NCBI RefSeq assembly: GCF_040436345.1
Contig: NC_133233.1
Span: 13,784,735 to 13,848,734 of the forward strand
Origin: Pagrus major
Taxonomy: Eukaryota > Chordata > Actinopteri > Spariformes > Sparidae
Length of the DNA stretch: 64,000 nucleotides
Direction of reading: 5' to 3'
The position numbers and the translations under genes were made by a program. This document shows positions 1 to 11,167 of the stretch, piece after piece (position 1 is the stretch's first letter; every line of letters begins with the position of its first letter). The notes below the pieces were generated by a model that worked only from the letters and a program-made list of their open reading frames with translations, was not told where the DNA came from and did not search any database.

Positions 1-43
1 TTTCAGGAGAAGTGTTTTCTGTGGGAGAGAGCAGCTTCGGTTG
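1..43 (+). CDS. tnfrsf11a: Probable partial tnfrsf11a exon at the left edge
   Basis: The first 43 bases read in frame as FQEKCFLWERAASV plus one base, then a possible donor (g/gtacgg) at 44. The leftover base joins the two bases that open the next exon at 543 to give a glycine, so the phase fits exactly. The product resembles the end of the second cysteine-rich repeat of RANK (KC, five residues, Cys, then GK). Here the second Cys position is Ala. The exon may extend left of the window, or the opening tttcag may be its acceptor. The donor is only moderate, so this is a candidate. Confidence 0.45.
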
Positions 44-542
44 GTACGGACTTTGATCTTTTTAACTTTCAAGGTCAAGAACAAGAACCTATAAAACACT
101 GAGGGAAATAAAAAATAAAATGAAAAAGCATAATAGGTCTCCTTGAAGACAACACCTCTGATACAGTCTCAGCGAAAGTTAAACCAGAGTGGTTTGGAAA
201 AGTATTTTATTGTCATGCTTTTGTATTGATTTTGGACTTTTCATTCGAACAAAGCTCTGATCATGACAAAAATGTTTCTGTGTCTCATTTTGAGGAAGGG
301 AAGTGTCTTCCAGGAAAATGTCTCACAGACTGAAAATATGAAAATGTAATTGCATCAATTTGCATTATTATAAGGATAACTCAAATTCTTTGTAACAAAG
401 CCAATTCCTAACTCTACACAAGCCGCAACACAGATAGAGATTCAGCCTGTGGGTTGGGGTTTTAGATGCACCACACATTATCATTCCTTTCAATGATTTG
501 GATCGACCTCTGCATTGAAATGCTCATCGCTCTGACCTGCAG

Positions 543-3500
543 GGAAGGGTTTTATGCCAAGGCCTGAAAACCCAGTGGCAGAGGAGCCGTGCCGCTGTGA
601 TGCCGGCCTCCAGTGCTATCCCATCAACTGTGAGTTCTGTGAGAGGATACCCACCTGCAGTGCTGGATATGGACTGGAGATGGACCCTGGTGAGACATAC
701 TAGAGTAAAATAAAAATTAAACAATTACAGCGGAGTGTCACTTACATACAAACTACAATGGATGTTGTTAATTGCAGATTCTACCAATGGAAGGAAGATC
801 TGTGTTGAATGTAAGAAAGGCTTCTTCTCTGCGGTCAACAGTGCTGGACAATGCAAACCATGGACTAAGTAAGTGTACATATGAAGACACGCAAGGTTGT
901 TAGCCTGGAATCTTTTAATGTTGTGAGGAGGGAAATGGGTGGTTTGGATAGTTGTTCTCCACCACACCACCAGCCAGCTGTCATGAGTAATACTCACACC
1001 ACTTCCCCTGAAACCCGGACCAGACACCAGCCTCCACTGCTGGCCGGATCTGTAATGATGATGATGACGATGGAGAGACAGAGAGAGAATTTTGTTTTCC
1101 TCGACCATCTGTCTGTCCTTCGTCATTGCAGGTCCATCTGTAAAGTGGGGCGGGTTGGTTGGTAAATTATAGAGAAAGAGAAATAAATAAAAAATAAAAC
1201 ATGCAGTGTGTCAACGTGTACAGATATTCCTCTTTACTCTGTGTTTCTGTGATTTCATCTTCTAGTTGTAAGGCTGAGGGCAGGAGTGAAACACAGCCCG
1301 GCAGCGCTCAGGCTGATGCAGTGTGTGGACCATCTGTCTCACCTGGTAAGACACAGCATGGACACATTCACTGCAGGCCACACAAAGCCAATTTAAAGTA
1401 GCGGCTGGTGGTCTGATTTATTGTATCTTTGCAAGATATTTGTAATTTTTTTATATCATTAGGCGACATTTATGACTTACAGTAGATGTAGAGTAGAAAA
1501 GTAAGCTCTGAACTCCTCTTTCTTACAGGTCCAGCACCCTCCTGGGTTATAGTTTCAGTGCTGTCAGTCATCACCGTTCTGTGTCTCCTCATCCTGCTCC
1601 TCTTCTGCTACAAGGACAAACTGAAATTACTCTCTGGTAGGTCTCACAGTCAGCGTGCAAGTCCAAGGCAACATGCACACCACTTATTTTATATCGTTTT
1701 GGTGTTTTTGGGAATCAAAACTACTGTAATTATGCTTTTGCAATGCATGGTGGGTAATTATTTTGAATATTACCGTAAGCTGTTGTGAATTTGAATTTTA
1801 GCTCAATCTGAAGCAACCATAAAAAAAGTTAAAACTGTAATTAGGGTACAGCGCTATACAGTCATTTAGCAGGAAAAAAACTGTAGTTTTACACAAGGGT
1901 TCACATGCTAACATGCTAAAAGGCTAACAGGTCTACAAGGGGTCCAACAAGGTACACATGCTAACAACAAGCAAACATTGTGCACAGGCTAACATGGTAT
2001 ACAGGCTAACATGCTAACATACTAACAAAAGGACTAACAGGCCTACAAGTGGTCCAACAAGTTATACATGCTGACAAGCTAACTGTAAATTTACTGTAAG
2101 TATGTATATTTATAACAATTACAGAAGCTTATGACAGTATTGTAATTTAGTTTTACATCAAAGTACTGTAGAAACACTATATATTCCTGTGATTTCCATC
2201 TTTATTACTGTGACATAGATAATTACAATATACTACTGTGAATTTACCGCCACTATTAGCCAGTAATTTACTGCAAAATTACAGTAATGATTTTTACAGT
2301 GAGGTTCCTTATGAATGTCGACATTTCGGTCTCAAAGTCCTTTTTTAAGACATGAAAAATAAGTGATAGTATTGATAGTATTCAAAGTGTTTACCTGCCT
2401 CCTTGTCAATAAGACTTCTGCTCCTGAATTTATTCAGTATTAAGGTACAATAAATTGTTTTTTTTCTAGTGAATCTGCGGTCCTGTGTCCAGAATCTGAA
2501 GAGAACTAGGATACAACAGGTAAAGTGCGATTTAAGTGAAAAAGCAATGCAAATACACTAGAAGTAATCCCATAAACCTACTAGATTGATCATGAAATAT
2601 ATGATAGGTTGAAAACATTTGAGCAAATGCTGCCCTTGAGAAATAACAGTTATCGTGTCTTTGTTTCTGCCATTTTAGGAGACCCTGGCCCCTCTTTACC
2701 ACAGTGGAGCCGGAGGAGGAGGTCCTGGAGGCCCCAAATGTACACCGTGTGAAACGAGTAAACTCATCTGTCAAGCACCACACAGTCCAGCTGATGAGAC
2801 CACATGTACCTTCCCCATCACTGTTCCCGATGTCAAGGTGTCGCTGCCCCTCACAGATGAAGAAGGGACAAAGGGGAAGACACAGATGGAGGCTCAGAGT
2901 GAAGGGTCTGGAGAACCTGAGGAGGTGTCAGAAGATGAAGAGGTCGCGAGTGTGTCTCCTCTTTTGGCAGGTTCTTGTGTGTGCATCATTCCCGTCCGCG
3001 AGCCCCTGGAAGTAGGGGAGAATGAGGACTGTAGCCAGGCAGTCAGCCCCGGGACTCCAGGAACCTGCTCGTGTGGAGGGCTTGATGGAGATGAAAGTGG
3101 CAAAGAGGAGAAAAGTGAGAGTGTAAGGTCAGACAATGGTGGAGAAAAGGGGAATGGAAATCGAGACAGGATGGTTTCGTCCAAGTGTGAGACAGGTGTT
3201 ACATCACTTGTCTCTCTTTCTCCTCCACTCCTCCACACCTCCGCTGCAATCCCTCCATCAAGTCCACATCCTGAACTCTGCCTGCCGTTGTCTCAGGCTC
3301 AGGTGAGGCCGGAGTTCAAACCTCACCTGACTGACAGGCCACTGGTAAAACAGGAGGAATTATACAGGCTGACGAGCACAGACTCCACCTCAACAGATAA
3401 TAGTACAACCTTCACGATGACCTCGGTTAGTCCCTTGATGACTTCCTCATCTGTTGAAGATCTCTACCGGGACAAGCCGGCTGAGGCCTCGAGCCCGGAG

Positions 3501-6500
3501 CAAGGCCAGGGACTTTCCTGGGGGGACAGCAAGGGAAACAAGCTCTCTTCTGTGGAGTCAGGGCTGGAGTGCACACCTGAGAGCCTCCATAGTCAGCTGG
3601 CTGAACCAACTCTTACCTCAGGTAGATGAAAACGTAAAAACTCCATGAATTTTAAGATAATTTGTATCGAAGACCATTTCTGCCAGAAAAAAGGATGAAA
3701 ACGAGGAAATCCAAAAATACTTGTGACAATATTATTTAAAGGTATGAAATGGGAAGTCAAAATTGTGAGATAATGAGTCAGAATTATGACTTTTAAACTT
3801 CAAAGAATGACACACAAGGTTTTACCATAGATAGTCACCTTAGTATGACTCGCTAAAAGTCAAAATTACGAGATACAAAGTAAAACTATATATAATAATG
3901 ATAATGATAATAATTACGGAAGCCCTAAAGGGCCATGCATTCATACATTTTATTTCCTCCGTTTTCCCGTGATAACGAGTTAATTTCATTTGTTTTCTCG
4001 AGATCTCAAGTTATTATCTCGAAATAACAACTGCCGTTTTTCCCGAGATAACAAAACTTTGTTTTCCCGAGATAACGATATAATTAATTCGAGATCTCGA
4101 GATAATGATTGTGATATGATAGGCCTGAGATTATGGAGACGCCCGGGACCTCGTAGCTGGTCAGCTATGCAGTTAACAACGACATCAGGCTCACTTAGAT
4201 TGCGCCGCCGATATAGCTGAAGCCTTCAAACCGTCTTTTTAGATCACGTACACTAATGTGTATATTATCTGTAATAGCAAGGCATAATGCTATTTCAGCC
4301 TGTGTCAGGCCTTGATTGAAAAGATATGCGATGTGGTGATCGATATGCTCCTGCTCCTCTGACATTGCTACACGGAATGATGTTTCCTGCAATGATTTAA
4401 TATACTACACTATTGTTTTGTTTTCTCAAGATCTCGAATTAATTATATCGTTATCTCGGGAAAACAAAGTTTCGTTATCTCGAGATCTCGAGAAAATTAT
4501 CCCATTATCTCGGGAAAACAGCAGTTGTTATTTCGAGATAATAACTCGAGATCTCGAGATAACAAATGAAATTAACTCGTTATCGCAGGAAAACTGAGGA
4601 AATAAAATGTATGAATGCATGGCCCTTTAGGGCTTCCGTAAATAATAATAATTATAATAATAATACATTTTTTGACCTCAAGTCATACTTCAAAGTTTTT
4701 AAATTTGTCTCACTATCTCAAAATTACGACATAATTTTTCATAATGTCGACTTACAAATCAATATTTTTTTATTATTATTTTATTTTGAAGTTATGACAC
4801 CTATGATATACGTTTGTTTTTCATTTTGTTTTTGTTTTTCATTTAAAAATAAAAAGTCTGACTTATTGTATATTTATTTTTACTTGGAAAGTCCACCTCA
4901 TCAGTCCGATTCATCATCTCATAATTTTCACGTTGTATTACCATCATTGTTTTATATTTTTACGATCACAGAACTTTTCCTCTCCATTCATTTGATCTTC
5001 CATACATCTGTGGATAGATTCCCAGAGGGTATTTATTGCTGTCTTGGGGCAATACAAAAAATTGCTATGGAGCTGGATATTTCCTGAATCTTTGGTATGA
5101 CCACTCAACAGTGTCAATTAAAGCTGAATGCACAGCGGTAGTGTGCTACAGGGATAATGGCTCATTACAGAGACTGTGGGAGCACAGTTGTCTTTGCCAG
5201 GTGGATTCTGTGTTCTTTGTTTGTGTAGGCAGTCACCACTGTATTGCCACAGGGTCAGAGCCATACGCGATTTGATGGACTACATAGCAGCATTCCCTTT
5301 CCGCAAAATAGGTGGGACTAGCCACCAAGAATAACAGAATGAAATATATGTTGGTTTTAATGGAAAGTTTTACTGCCACATGGTTCAACTTCTATTGTTC
5401 TCACCAGGAACTTAACACACTGCCAAAGAGAAAAATCTCCGGGAAACGTATTTATTGTGACCCAAACAATGAGCGGTTATGGTGAGTTATAAAAGCAGTA
5501 TTATCAGAACAGTCTGAGCGGGACAGTGGTTAGCTCAAACTGGGGTATTATTAGGTGAACAAAACTTCTGACACAGGATTGGTTTCAGCATAAGAATAAG
5601 AAGTTTGGGTGATTGTTTCCAAGAAATATGTTTTTATTAAAGCCAGAATTGATAGCTGGAGCCCAAATTTTAGGGGGACCACACAGGGAGCAGGAATAAG
5701 ATACGTGAGTGTTTGAGGAGCTAGTGAACCACCAGAACCGCACTCTAACATAGTGTTGTGTGTTTGTGTGTCAGTGTGAACTGTGCCATCTACAAAGCTC
5801 CTGTTTACCCAGAGTTCCAAAGGGTTGCGCAAAGTGACCACAGCTTTAACTGAAGCAAGATGTGCGCGGCTTGAGTAATACTTTTATAACCCTGCCCACC
5901 CAACAAAAACACACACACACACGCACACAAACTTGTGAGGCACATTTTTTTTTACTCTCACTGATGACTGGGTACTTTAATTGCACGCCTGCCAGCCTGA
6001 CACGAACAACATTTCCCATCATGCAGTAATGACAGGGGTTCCCGCACTTGCTATTTATAGGTCAAGCGAGGGTCAGAGGTTTCACCTGTCCACCTGAAAT
6101 ATTTTTAAACCTAAGGTCTCGCACTGAAGCTGTCTAGCATCACGGTAATCCGTTGGCCACTGCAACAGTTTGTTCAAGTAATGACCCTGATATATTTTTC
6201 CGGTCAAGGAATTAAAACCCGGCAGCAGTCCAGGTAAAACAAGCACAAGAACTGTGCACAATTGTGGTTTTCAGCTTTAGTCTTCGGTTCAAAACCCCTG
6301 TCAGTGGACTGTATTGCTGCAATTGTTTGGGCATCCAGAAAAATCAGCTCAGTATTAAGAAAGGATAAACAGAAGAACCCAAGCAGATTCCATCGAGCTT
6401 TGTTTTCAAAGTTGCGGTGAAATGACATACTTGCAAGCTAGACCTCTCAGACTGGTATTCCGGGAAAAGGCTCTCAGCTGGGGAACACAGAGACACACTC

Positions 6501-7748
6501 TCTGGGAGTGTATGATTGTGTTTGTCTGTCCTTGCAACTTTATAGGGCTATTTGTGCTTTTCACTGTATGTGTGTATGTGTAGGAGTAAAAGTGTCTGCT
6601 AGAGCCTGTTTGCTTACACTTACTGTGATCGTGTGCGTGTGCGCGCACACATGTGTGAATAGATGAAGCATGAGCTGTGAGTCACGGAGGGTCGGCCGGT
6701 CCTGTCTGCTGGAAAGTCAGACAGGAGGCTGGGTAAAATAGGAACCAGAGGCTTAATGTGGTGAATAGTGGCTTACAGAAGAACAACAGACATTTTTCTT
6801 TCATACACGAACAATACATGGATGAAATAATTCTGATGTAGATTTCACATTGTAGATGTACAAGATAAACCATGGAAAGTTCTCCTTTGGTTAGAAAGAG
6901 TTGAACAACACTTTTTTAGCATTTATTCAGCCACGACTGTAAAACCGTAAACCCTGACAAATGGCTTGTTTTCAGAGGTCTTGAGTTTCTCACGCTAAAA
7001 AGTGCTGGACACTGAAACAAATAAGGCAGAGAGGATATGATATGGCGGTCTATGTAGCTGCGGCCTCTCTGTGGTCTTTCTGCAAGGTCATTACACCCAC
7101 TGTCCATTTGTCATCTGAGGTTAGCCAAGATATAGTCCCCTCTCTTCACTTGCATCATGGATAGAGGAAGCTCTATTTGCGTGTGTGTAGGGGGAAATTT
7201 TGAGGCAGTGTCTCAAACAACCATGCAATATATGTTTATATACATATTTCAACACATTTTACAATGAGGTGTCACTGCACTTGTCATTTCCTGGTTGGAA
7301 ATGTTGATCCATTTGTCACACCAGCCCACTTGTGGCTAAAAGTGTAGGCATTCTAAGAAAAATGTACATACCAGGTAAATTGTAACCATAAATGGCGTCC
7401 CATTTCTTTCCTTGTTGCCACTCATGTGACCTTTCTTTAACTTATCACAATCTTTTCCTTTCAGGTCAGGTGTCCGGGAACCACAACACCACCTTCATCT
7501 CTAGCGGTCAGGTGATGAACTTCAGCGGCGATGTCATCGTCGTCTACGTCAGCCAGACGTCTTTAGGCAGCGACGGGACAGGCCAGGACGACGCCTTCGG
7601 GAGCCCCGTCCAGGAAGAGGCCAACGAGACAGCCCCGTTTTTCCAGAGCTGCCCGAGGTCTCAAGGGGACTCCGTTTCCCACAGCACCTTGCAAGACGAG
7701 ACACTGCCAGTCCAGGAAGTGATGGAGAAGCGGCCGCTGCGCAAGTGA
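543..7748 (+). CDS. tnfrsf11a: TNF receptor superfamily member 11A (RANK), 3' part
   Basis: This is the receptor for RANK ligand, a type I membrane protein that signals through TRAF adaptors to NF-kappaB in osteoclast and immune cells (family knowledge). Seven exons join with matching phases: 543-689, 778-868, 1266-1345, 1529-1636, 2470-2519, 2679-3621 and 7465-7748, giving 566 residues to the stop. The first three carry cysteine-rich repeats ([27 protein letters not shown]). Exon 1529-1636 encodes the membrane segment ([20 protein letters not shown]). The 943 bp exon encodes a low-conservation cytoplasmic region with a Gly-rich start and the block EPLEVGEN, which is shared with mammalian RANK and fits a TRAF6-type site. 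The last exon has [12 protein letters not shown], the IVVY block (7536-7547) needed for osteoclast signalling in mammals, and two PVQE TRAF2-type motifs. The start codon and first repeats lie left of the window. The C-terminal match makes RANK much more likely than another TNFR member. Confidence 0.93.
1690..2310. repeat. Dispersed ACTGTAA-rich repeat with a 110 bp direct repeat inside
   Basis: The stretch lies in the intron between the membrane exon and the next tnfrsf11a exon. It is dense in short palindromic words such as ttactgtaa and ttacagtaa and ends in tttttacagtg, typical of fish non-autonomous hAT-like ends. Inside it, the block starting at 1931 (tctacaaggggtccaacaa) recurs at 2041 (cctacaagtggtccaacaa), a period of 110 bases, amid many atgctaac words. 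No target duplication was identified. Confidence 0.6.
3915..4640. mobile_element. Non-autonomous DNA transposon with long inverted ends
   Basis: The left end TACGGAAGCCCTAAAGGGCC is mirrored at the right end, and the two arms match over roughly 190-220 bases (3915 to about 4102 and about 4424 to 4640). The right arm has about 40 extra bases made of the same gagatctcgagataa motif. The element is flanked on both sides by aataat (3909-3914 and 4641-4646), a perfect 6 bp target duplication. The middle, about 4103-4423, is unique and contains a transposase-like fragment on the minus strand. TAC/GTA ends with 6 bp duplications suggest the IS3EU group of eukaryotic transposons, but that assignment is from memory. 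Confidence 0.85.
4195..4392 (-). pseudogene. Truncated helix-turn-helix transposase fragment
   Basis: This open frame inside the palindromic element reads [20 protein letters not shown], then [13 protein letters not shown], and stops soon after. The pattern (YLF-GLT-EIA, then a second helix with LKRR) looks like the N-terminal helix-turn-helix of integrase-type transposases that are widespread in fish genomes. The catalytic domain is absent, so this is a remnant kept inside a non-autonomous copy. The resemblance is by eye only. Confidence 0.5.
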
Positions 7749-8460
7749 AAAGCAACCGATGGCTGTTTATCTGTCAGTGCAATGATCATCTCCATCAGTT
7801 AGACGTCACAAAAATGCCCTCTGATCATATCTGTCGTTTTTTTTCTCCACCTGATATATCTTGGCTCCCAATGAAATCACAAATAACAAGAAAATAAAAC
7901 ACATTTTGTCTTCCATACCAGCGTTCCATGAACAATGAAAGGAAGGTTTTTAACTTAATGATGGAATGTAATCTTTCCTATTTTATACATTAGTTACTGA
8001 ATCTTGTCTCAGGCATCTCTTAAGTGCCTTTTCTTCATTTTCCAGTGGAACGCTGCTGGCTTTTTTGAATGGAAACTCCCTTCATTCCAGACAGTGATGG
8101 GGAATTTTGTTGGGAATTGGATGTGGAACGAGAGTTCAGACTGGACGAACTTCATGTTTTTACTATTGTATTAAAACTGCAGCCAGGTATCGATCGAATC
8201 TCCCACCATCCATCATTGAATAGTCTGGGTTAATTCTGTACTATCCTGGTTTTTAATCCTTAATTGGACATTTGGATGATTTCATGAGCTCCCTTGCACA
8301 ACAAAACATCCACTGTGTGGAAATAATTGTGTTTGCTCTCTCAGCTTCAAGCCAAAGTAAATATTTCTATGGTAGAAAAGTTAATCGATTTGCTACATTA
8401 AAATCTGGCAGGGTAAATTCAAAGTTTGTTAAAAAATAAAACAATTGTGATGAATTTTAA
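7749..8460 (+). other. tnfrsf11a: tnfrsf11a 3' untranslated region
   Basis: AT-rich sequence follows the stop codon. AATAAA polyadenylation signals occur at 7893-7898 and 8435-8440. The second, followed by T/G-rich sequence, would give a 3' UTR of about 0.7 kb. Which one is used cannot be told from sequence. Confidence 0.6.
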
Positions 8461-9791
8461 ACATTTCACTGAGTGAATTTCCCTTTCTTGTGGCTTTCAG
8501 GGTTTAACAAAAGCTATTTTACAAGGGAGACAATCAGTTTGGGTACGATGCTTGTTTATTCTGTATGTAGACTTTTTTATTCTCTTCTCATTGCACCACG
8601 AGTGCAGTTTGTGTCTAAGAAAAAATGCTGTGCATTTGATAAGCTATTTTAATACTGGTTTGTGTTGTTCCACGATGTTTTAATGTGCAAGCCTTAATGA
8701 AGAAAGGTTAAATGTCAGCCTGTTTATATTTAGTTTTAATTAATTTTCACAAAGTAGATTGTTTACGTATTGTTTCAGAAGATGCATATGTGATCAATGT
8801 TTGTATATATTTCAAAAGGAGCTTGATCTTTCTGTGACAATAAGAATGAATATTCTCTTTGTGTCTTCTCTCAGTTGATTTGTGGATGTGTTGAGCGGAG
8901 CCATTAACAGCAGGCAAACACTCACACTCAAGGAGTTAAAAGGGACTGTTCAATTACAACCTCATATGTATGCAGCCTTTCAATAACTATGTACATATCA
9001 ATCACACAATTGCAATGAATGACTGAAAGAATATTTTGATTAAAATTAAATATGTTTTGCATCTAATCCTTTCAGGGATGGCTGCCATCCTGCATTCTGT
9101 GGTTTCTCTATGTCAACTCCGCTATTCTGGGATCGACAAATTACAATGAACTAGTCATTTATCTCCCCAAGATGATCTATAATCTTTGTGAAGCAATGCT
9201 AATTACACATGTGGCAAGGCCGCTTTGTCTTGGTCCCTGTGTTGACAGACAGACAGACAGACAGGCAGCCTTTCATCAGGCCTGGGGATGGCGAGCAGCT
9301 GTGAGGAGAAACTAATCTAGCAGTCAGACCAGCTAGCGTCACAGCGAGACCACATGAGAGGAGCTGGCAGCACTCATTTAGGCCTGGTTTGGGTCAGCAG
9401 GAGTATGTTTATAAATGTGTGTGTGTGTGTGTGTGCATGTGTGTAAGTGTGCATCTTGTCTCAGCTTATTTTATGGTTGTTTGGGAAAACAGGAAGTTAT
9501 GACTGGCTTTCACATGGTTTACATGAGACTTGGCTGGCCGGGCCAACACAGAACCTGACTGTAGATTGAAATGATTTCGCCCCCCCCCCAACCTTCCACG
9601 TGTGACAAAACAGTCTCTCCATTGACTGACGATATGTAGGAAGTTGTGACAGTGCACCCCCTAGTGGTCACTGTACCTGAGGATGGCATTTAAAGACAAG
9701 GCATGGCTCTGTTGGTCACATTTTTTATAAGTGGGGCGTTAAAACAAGCTGATGCAAACATATGACCCATTTACCACCACACACTCAATTT

Positions 9792-10040
9792 TTAAAGGTG
9801 CACTATGCAGTTTTGGCAAAGAAATTTTAATCAGACAAACTCTCTTTGTTTACAAACTGACCTTAAAGAACAACGCAGTTCATATTGTTTCACTTTATTG
9901 ATATTTGGCGGACCCTGCCACCTTTCTAGCTTCAAACAGTGTTCTGGGGACCTGAGTTTGTATTATCACCTCATTAATATTGTAAATATCAAAATTCTGA
10001 CTTTTAATTTCTTCTCCAAGACTACATAGTGCCCCTTTAA
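9792..10040 (+). mobile_element. MITE with TTAA ends (first copy)
   Basis: The unit begins ttaaaggtgcactatgcag and ends ctacatagtgcccctttaa, imperfect inverted ends each closed by TTAA, as in elements that insert at TTAA (piggyBac or Kolobok type). It shares an internal block (ccacctttctagcttcaaac) with the opposed copy at 10440-10770. There is no coding capacity. Confidence 0.7.
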
Positions 10041-10439
10041 ATGATAATAAAATAAAAGGAAAGGAGAGGAGGGGAGTCATTATCACCCCGATCTACAGTT
10101 AGGATAACAGTCTTACATGGAGCGAGGTGACAGCTGAGACCTTCCTGTGGAAAGCACCAGAAAATCCACATCGGTGAAATGCTGAAATTACAGTAAGCTC
10201 ACCTGTGGATCCAGCTTCTCGATTTCACCCGCAGCGACTCTTTTGCACCGACACTTATATATAAGATTAGTTAGATTTTCCCAATAGTCATTTTTTTCTT
10301 CATCAGATGCAGTGTCTAGTTACCTCACAGATAATGACTCTGCATGCAGGACATATGAGGAGCTTAGAAATATGATGAATTGCTTAAAATAATTAGAGTA
10401 ATGTAATGTCCCTTTAAACCTTAAAATGCTGCTTAAAGG

Positions 10440-10770
10440 TTAAAGGGGCAAATTCAAACTCAGAATTCTAATATTTACAATATTAATGAGGTAATGACTG
10501 AATTAACTTTTTCCATAACTGAATAAACAAGCTGTTCTCTGAGGGAAATAAGGTCCCCAGAACACTGCTTGAAGCTGGAAAGGTGGCAGGGTCCGCCACA
10601 TATAAACAAAGTAAAACAAATTGTGTTGTCCGTCATTGTCAGTTTGTTTATTCAGTTTATTCAGTTGTAAAAACAAAGAGAGTTTGTTTATTTAGTTTGT
10701 TTCTGCATAAAAAAATCAGTCAATGAAGATCTAAAAATGTCTTCCCCAAAACTTCACGGTGCACCTTTAA
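10440..10770 (-). mobile_element. MITE with TTAA ends (second copy, inverted)
   Basis: The unit starts ttaaaggggca and ends acggtgcacctttaa. Its interior carries the reverse complement of blocks in the copy at 9792-10040 (ccccagaacactgcttgaag, ggtggcagggtccgcca). It is longer because a segment rich in agtttgttta is partly duplicated near 10650-10700. Confidence 0.65.
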
Positions 10771-11167
10771 TGTATCGACATAAGAAACGAGACACCGATG
10801 ATTCTCATAATGGTAATTTTGGGGAAGAGGACGGAAAAGCTAGATAAAAAAAGAAAAAAAAAACTGGTGTAAGATACAGTCTGCTCAGTCAATAGTCAGG
10901 GTAAATTAAGACAAATAGACAAATAGCTCTCTGTTACTCGGGCTTATGAAGCAGTTCCCTTTTTGAAATTCTGTCCGATGGATTAGTTACAATAACCTTG
11001 AACAGAGGAGGGATTTGTATCTAATTATGACTTCCAAGTGCTCTGGAATCATTTCACAAGAAAATCTCTCCATCTGGGTCATTTGTTTGGAGTCTTGAGA
11101 CATCGGTGGTGAAATAAGGAGCTACTCAAACTTTAGGATATTACAATTTTTGTCATAAAGTAAAGAA

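Larger units (their letters stand above)
3622..7464 (+). other. tnfrsf11a: Last tnfrsf11a intron (3.8 kb)
   Basis: The intron is bounded by a gtagat donor (3622) and a pyrimidine-rich ctttcag acceptor (7464). It holds the palindromic element at 3915-4640 and, beyond it, AT-rich sequence with short CA runs (near 5909-5929). I see no coding exon in 4647-7464. Confidence 0.8.
8461..11167. other. Intergenic region between tnfrsf11a and the first rdh12-like gene
   Basis: I see no coding exon here. It holds a GACA tetranucleotide run (about 9244-9267), a GT microsatellite (about 9416-9435), a run of C near 9580, and two opposed copies of a short inverted-repeat element (9792-10040 and 10440-10770). 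The promoter of the first rdh12-like gene should lie near the right end; no TATA box could be assigned. Confidence 0.6.

Noticed and set aside
2838..3629. Intact intronless gene inside 2838-3629
   Set aside because: It is the internal part of the large tnfrsf11a exon; the frame continues upstream to 2679 and splices onward at 3621.
4566..5087. Phe-rich open frame of 173 codons
   Set aside because: AT-rich sequence read as Phe/Tyr/Asn; it begins inside the palindromic element arm.
9244..9267. Regular GACA repeat considered as a CRISPR-like array
   Set aside because: A simple tetranucleotide microsatellite with no spacers, in a vertebrate genome.
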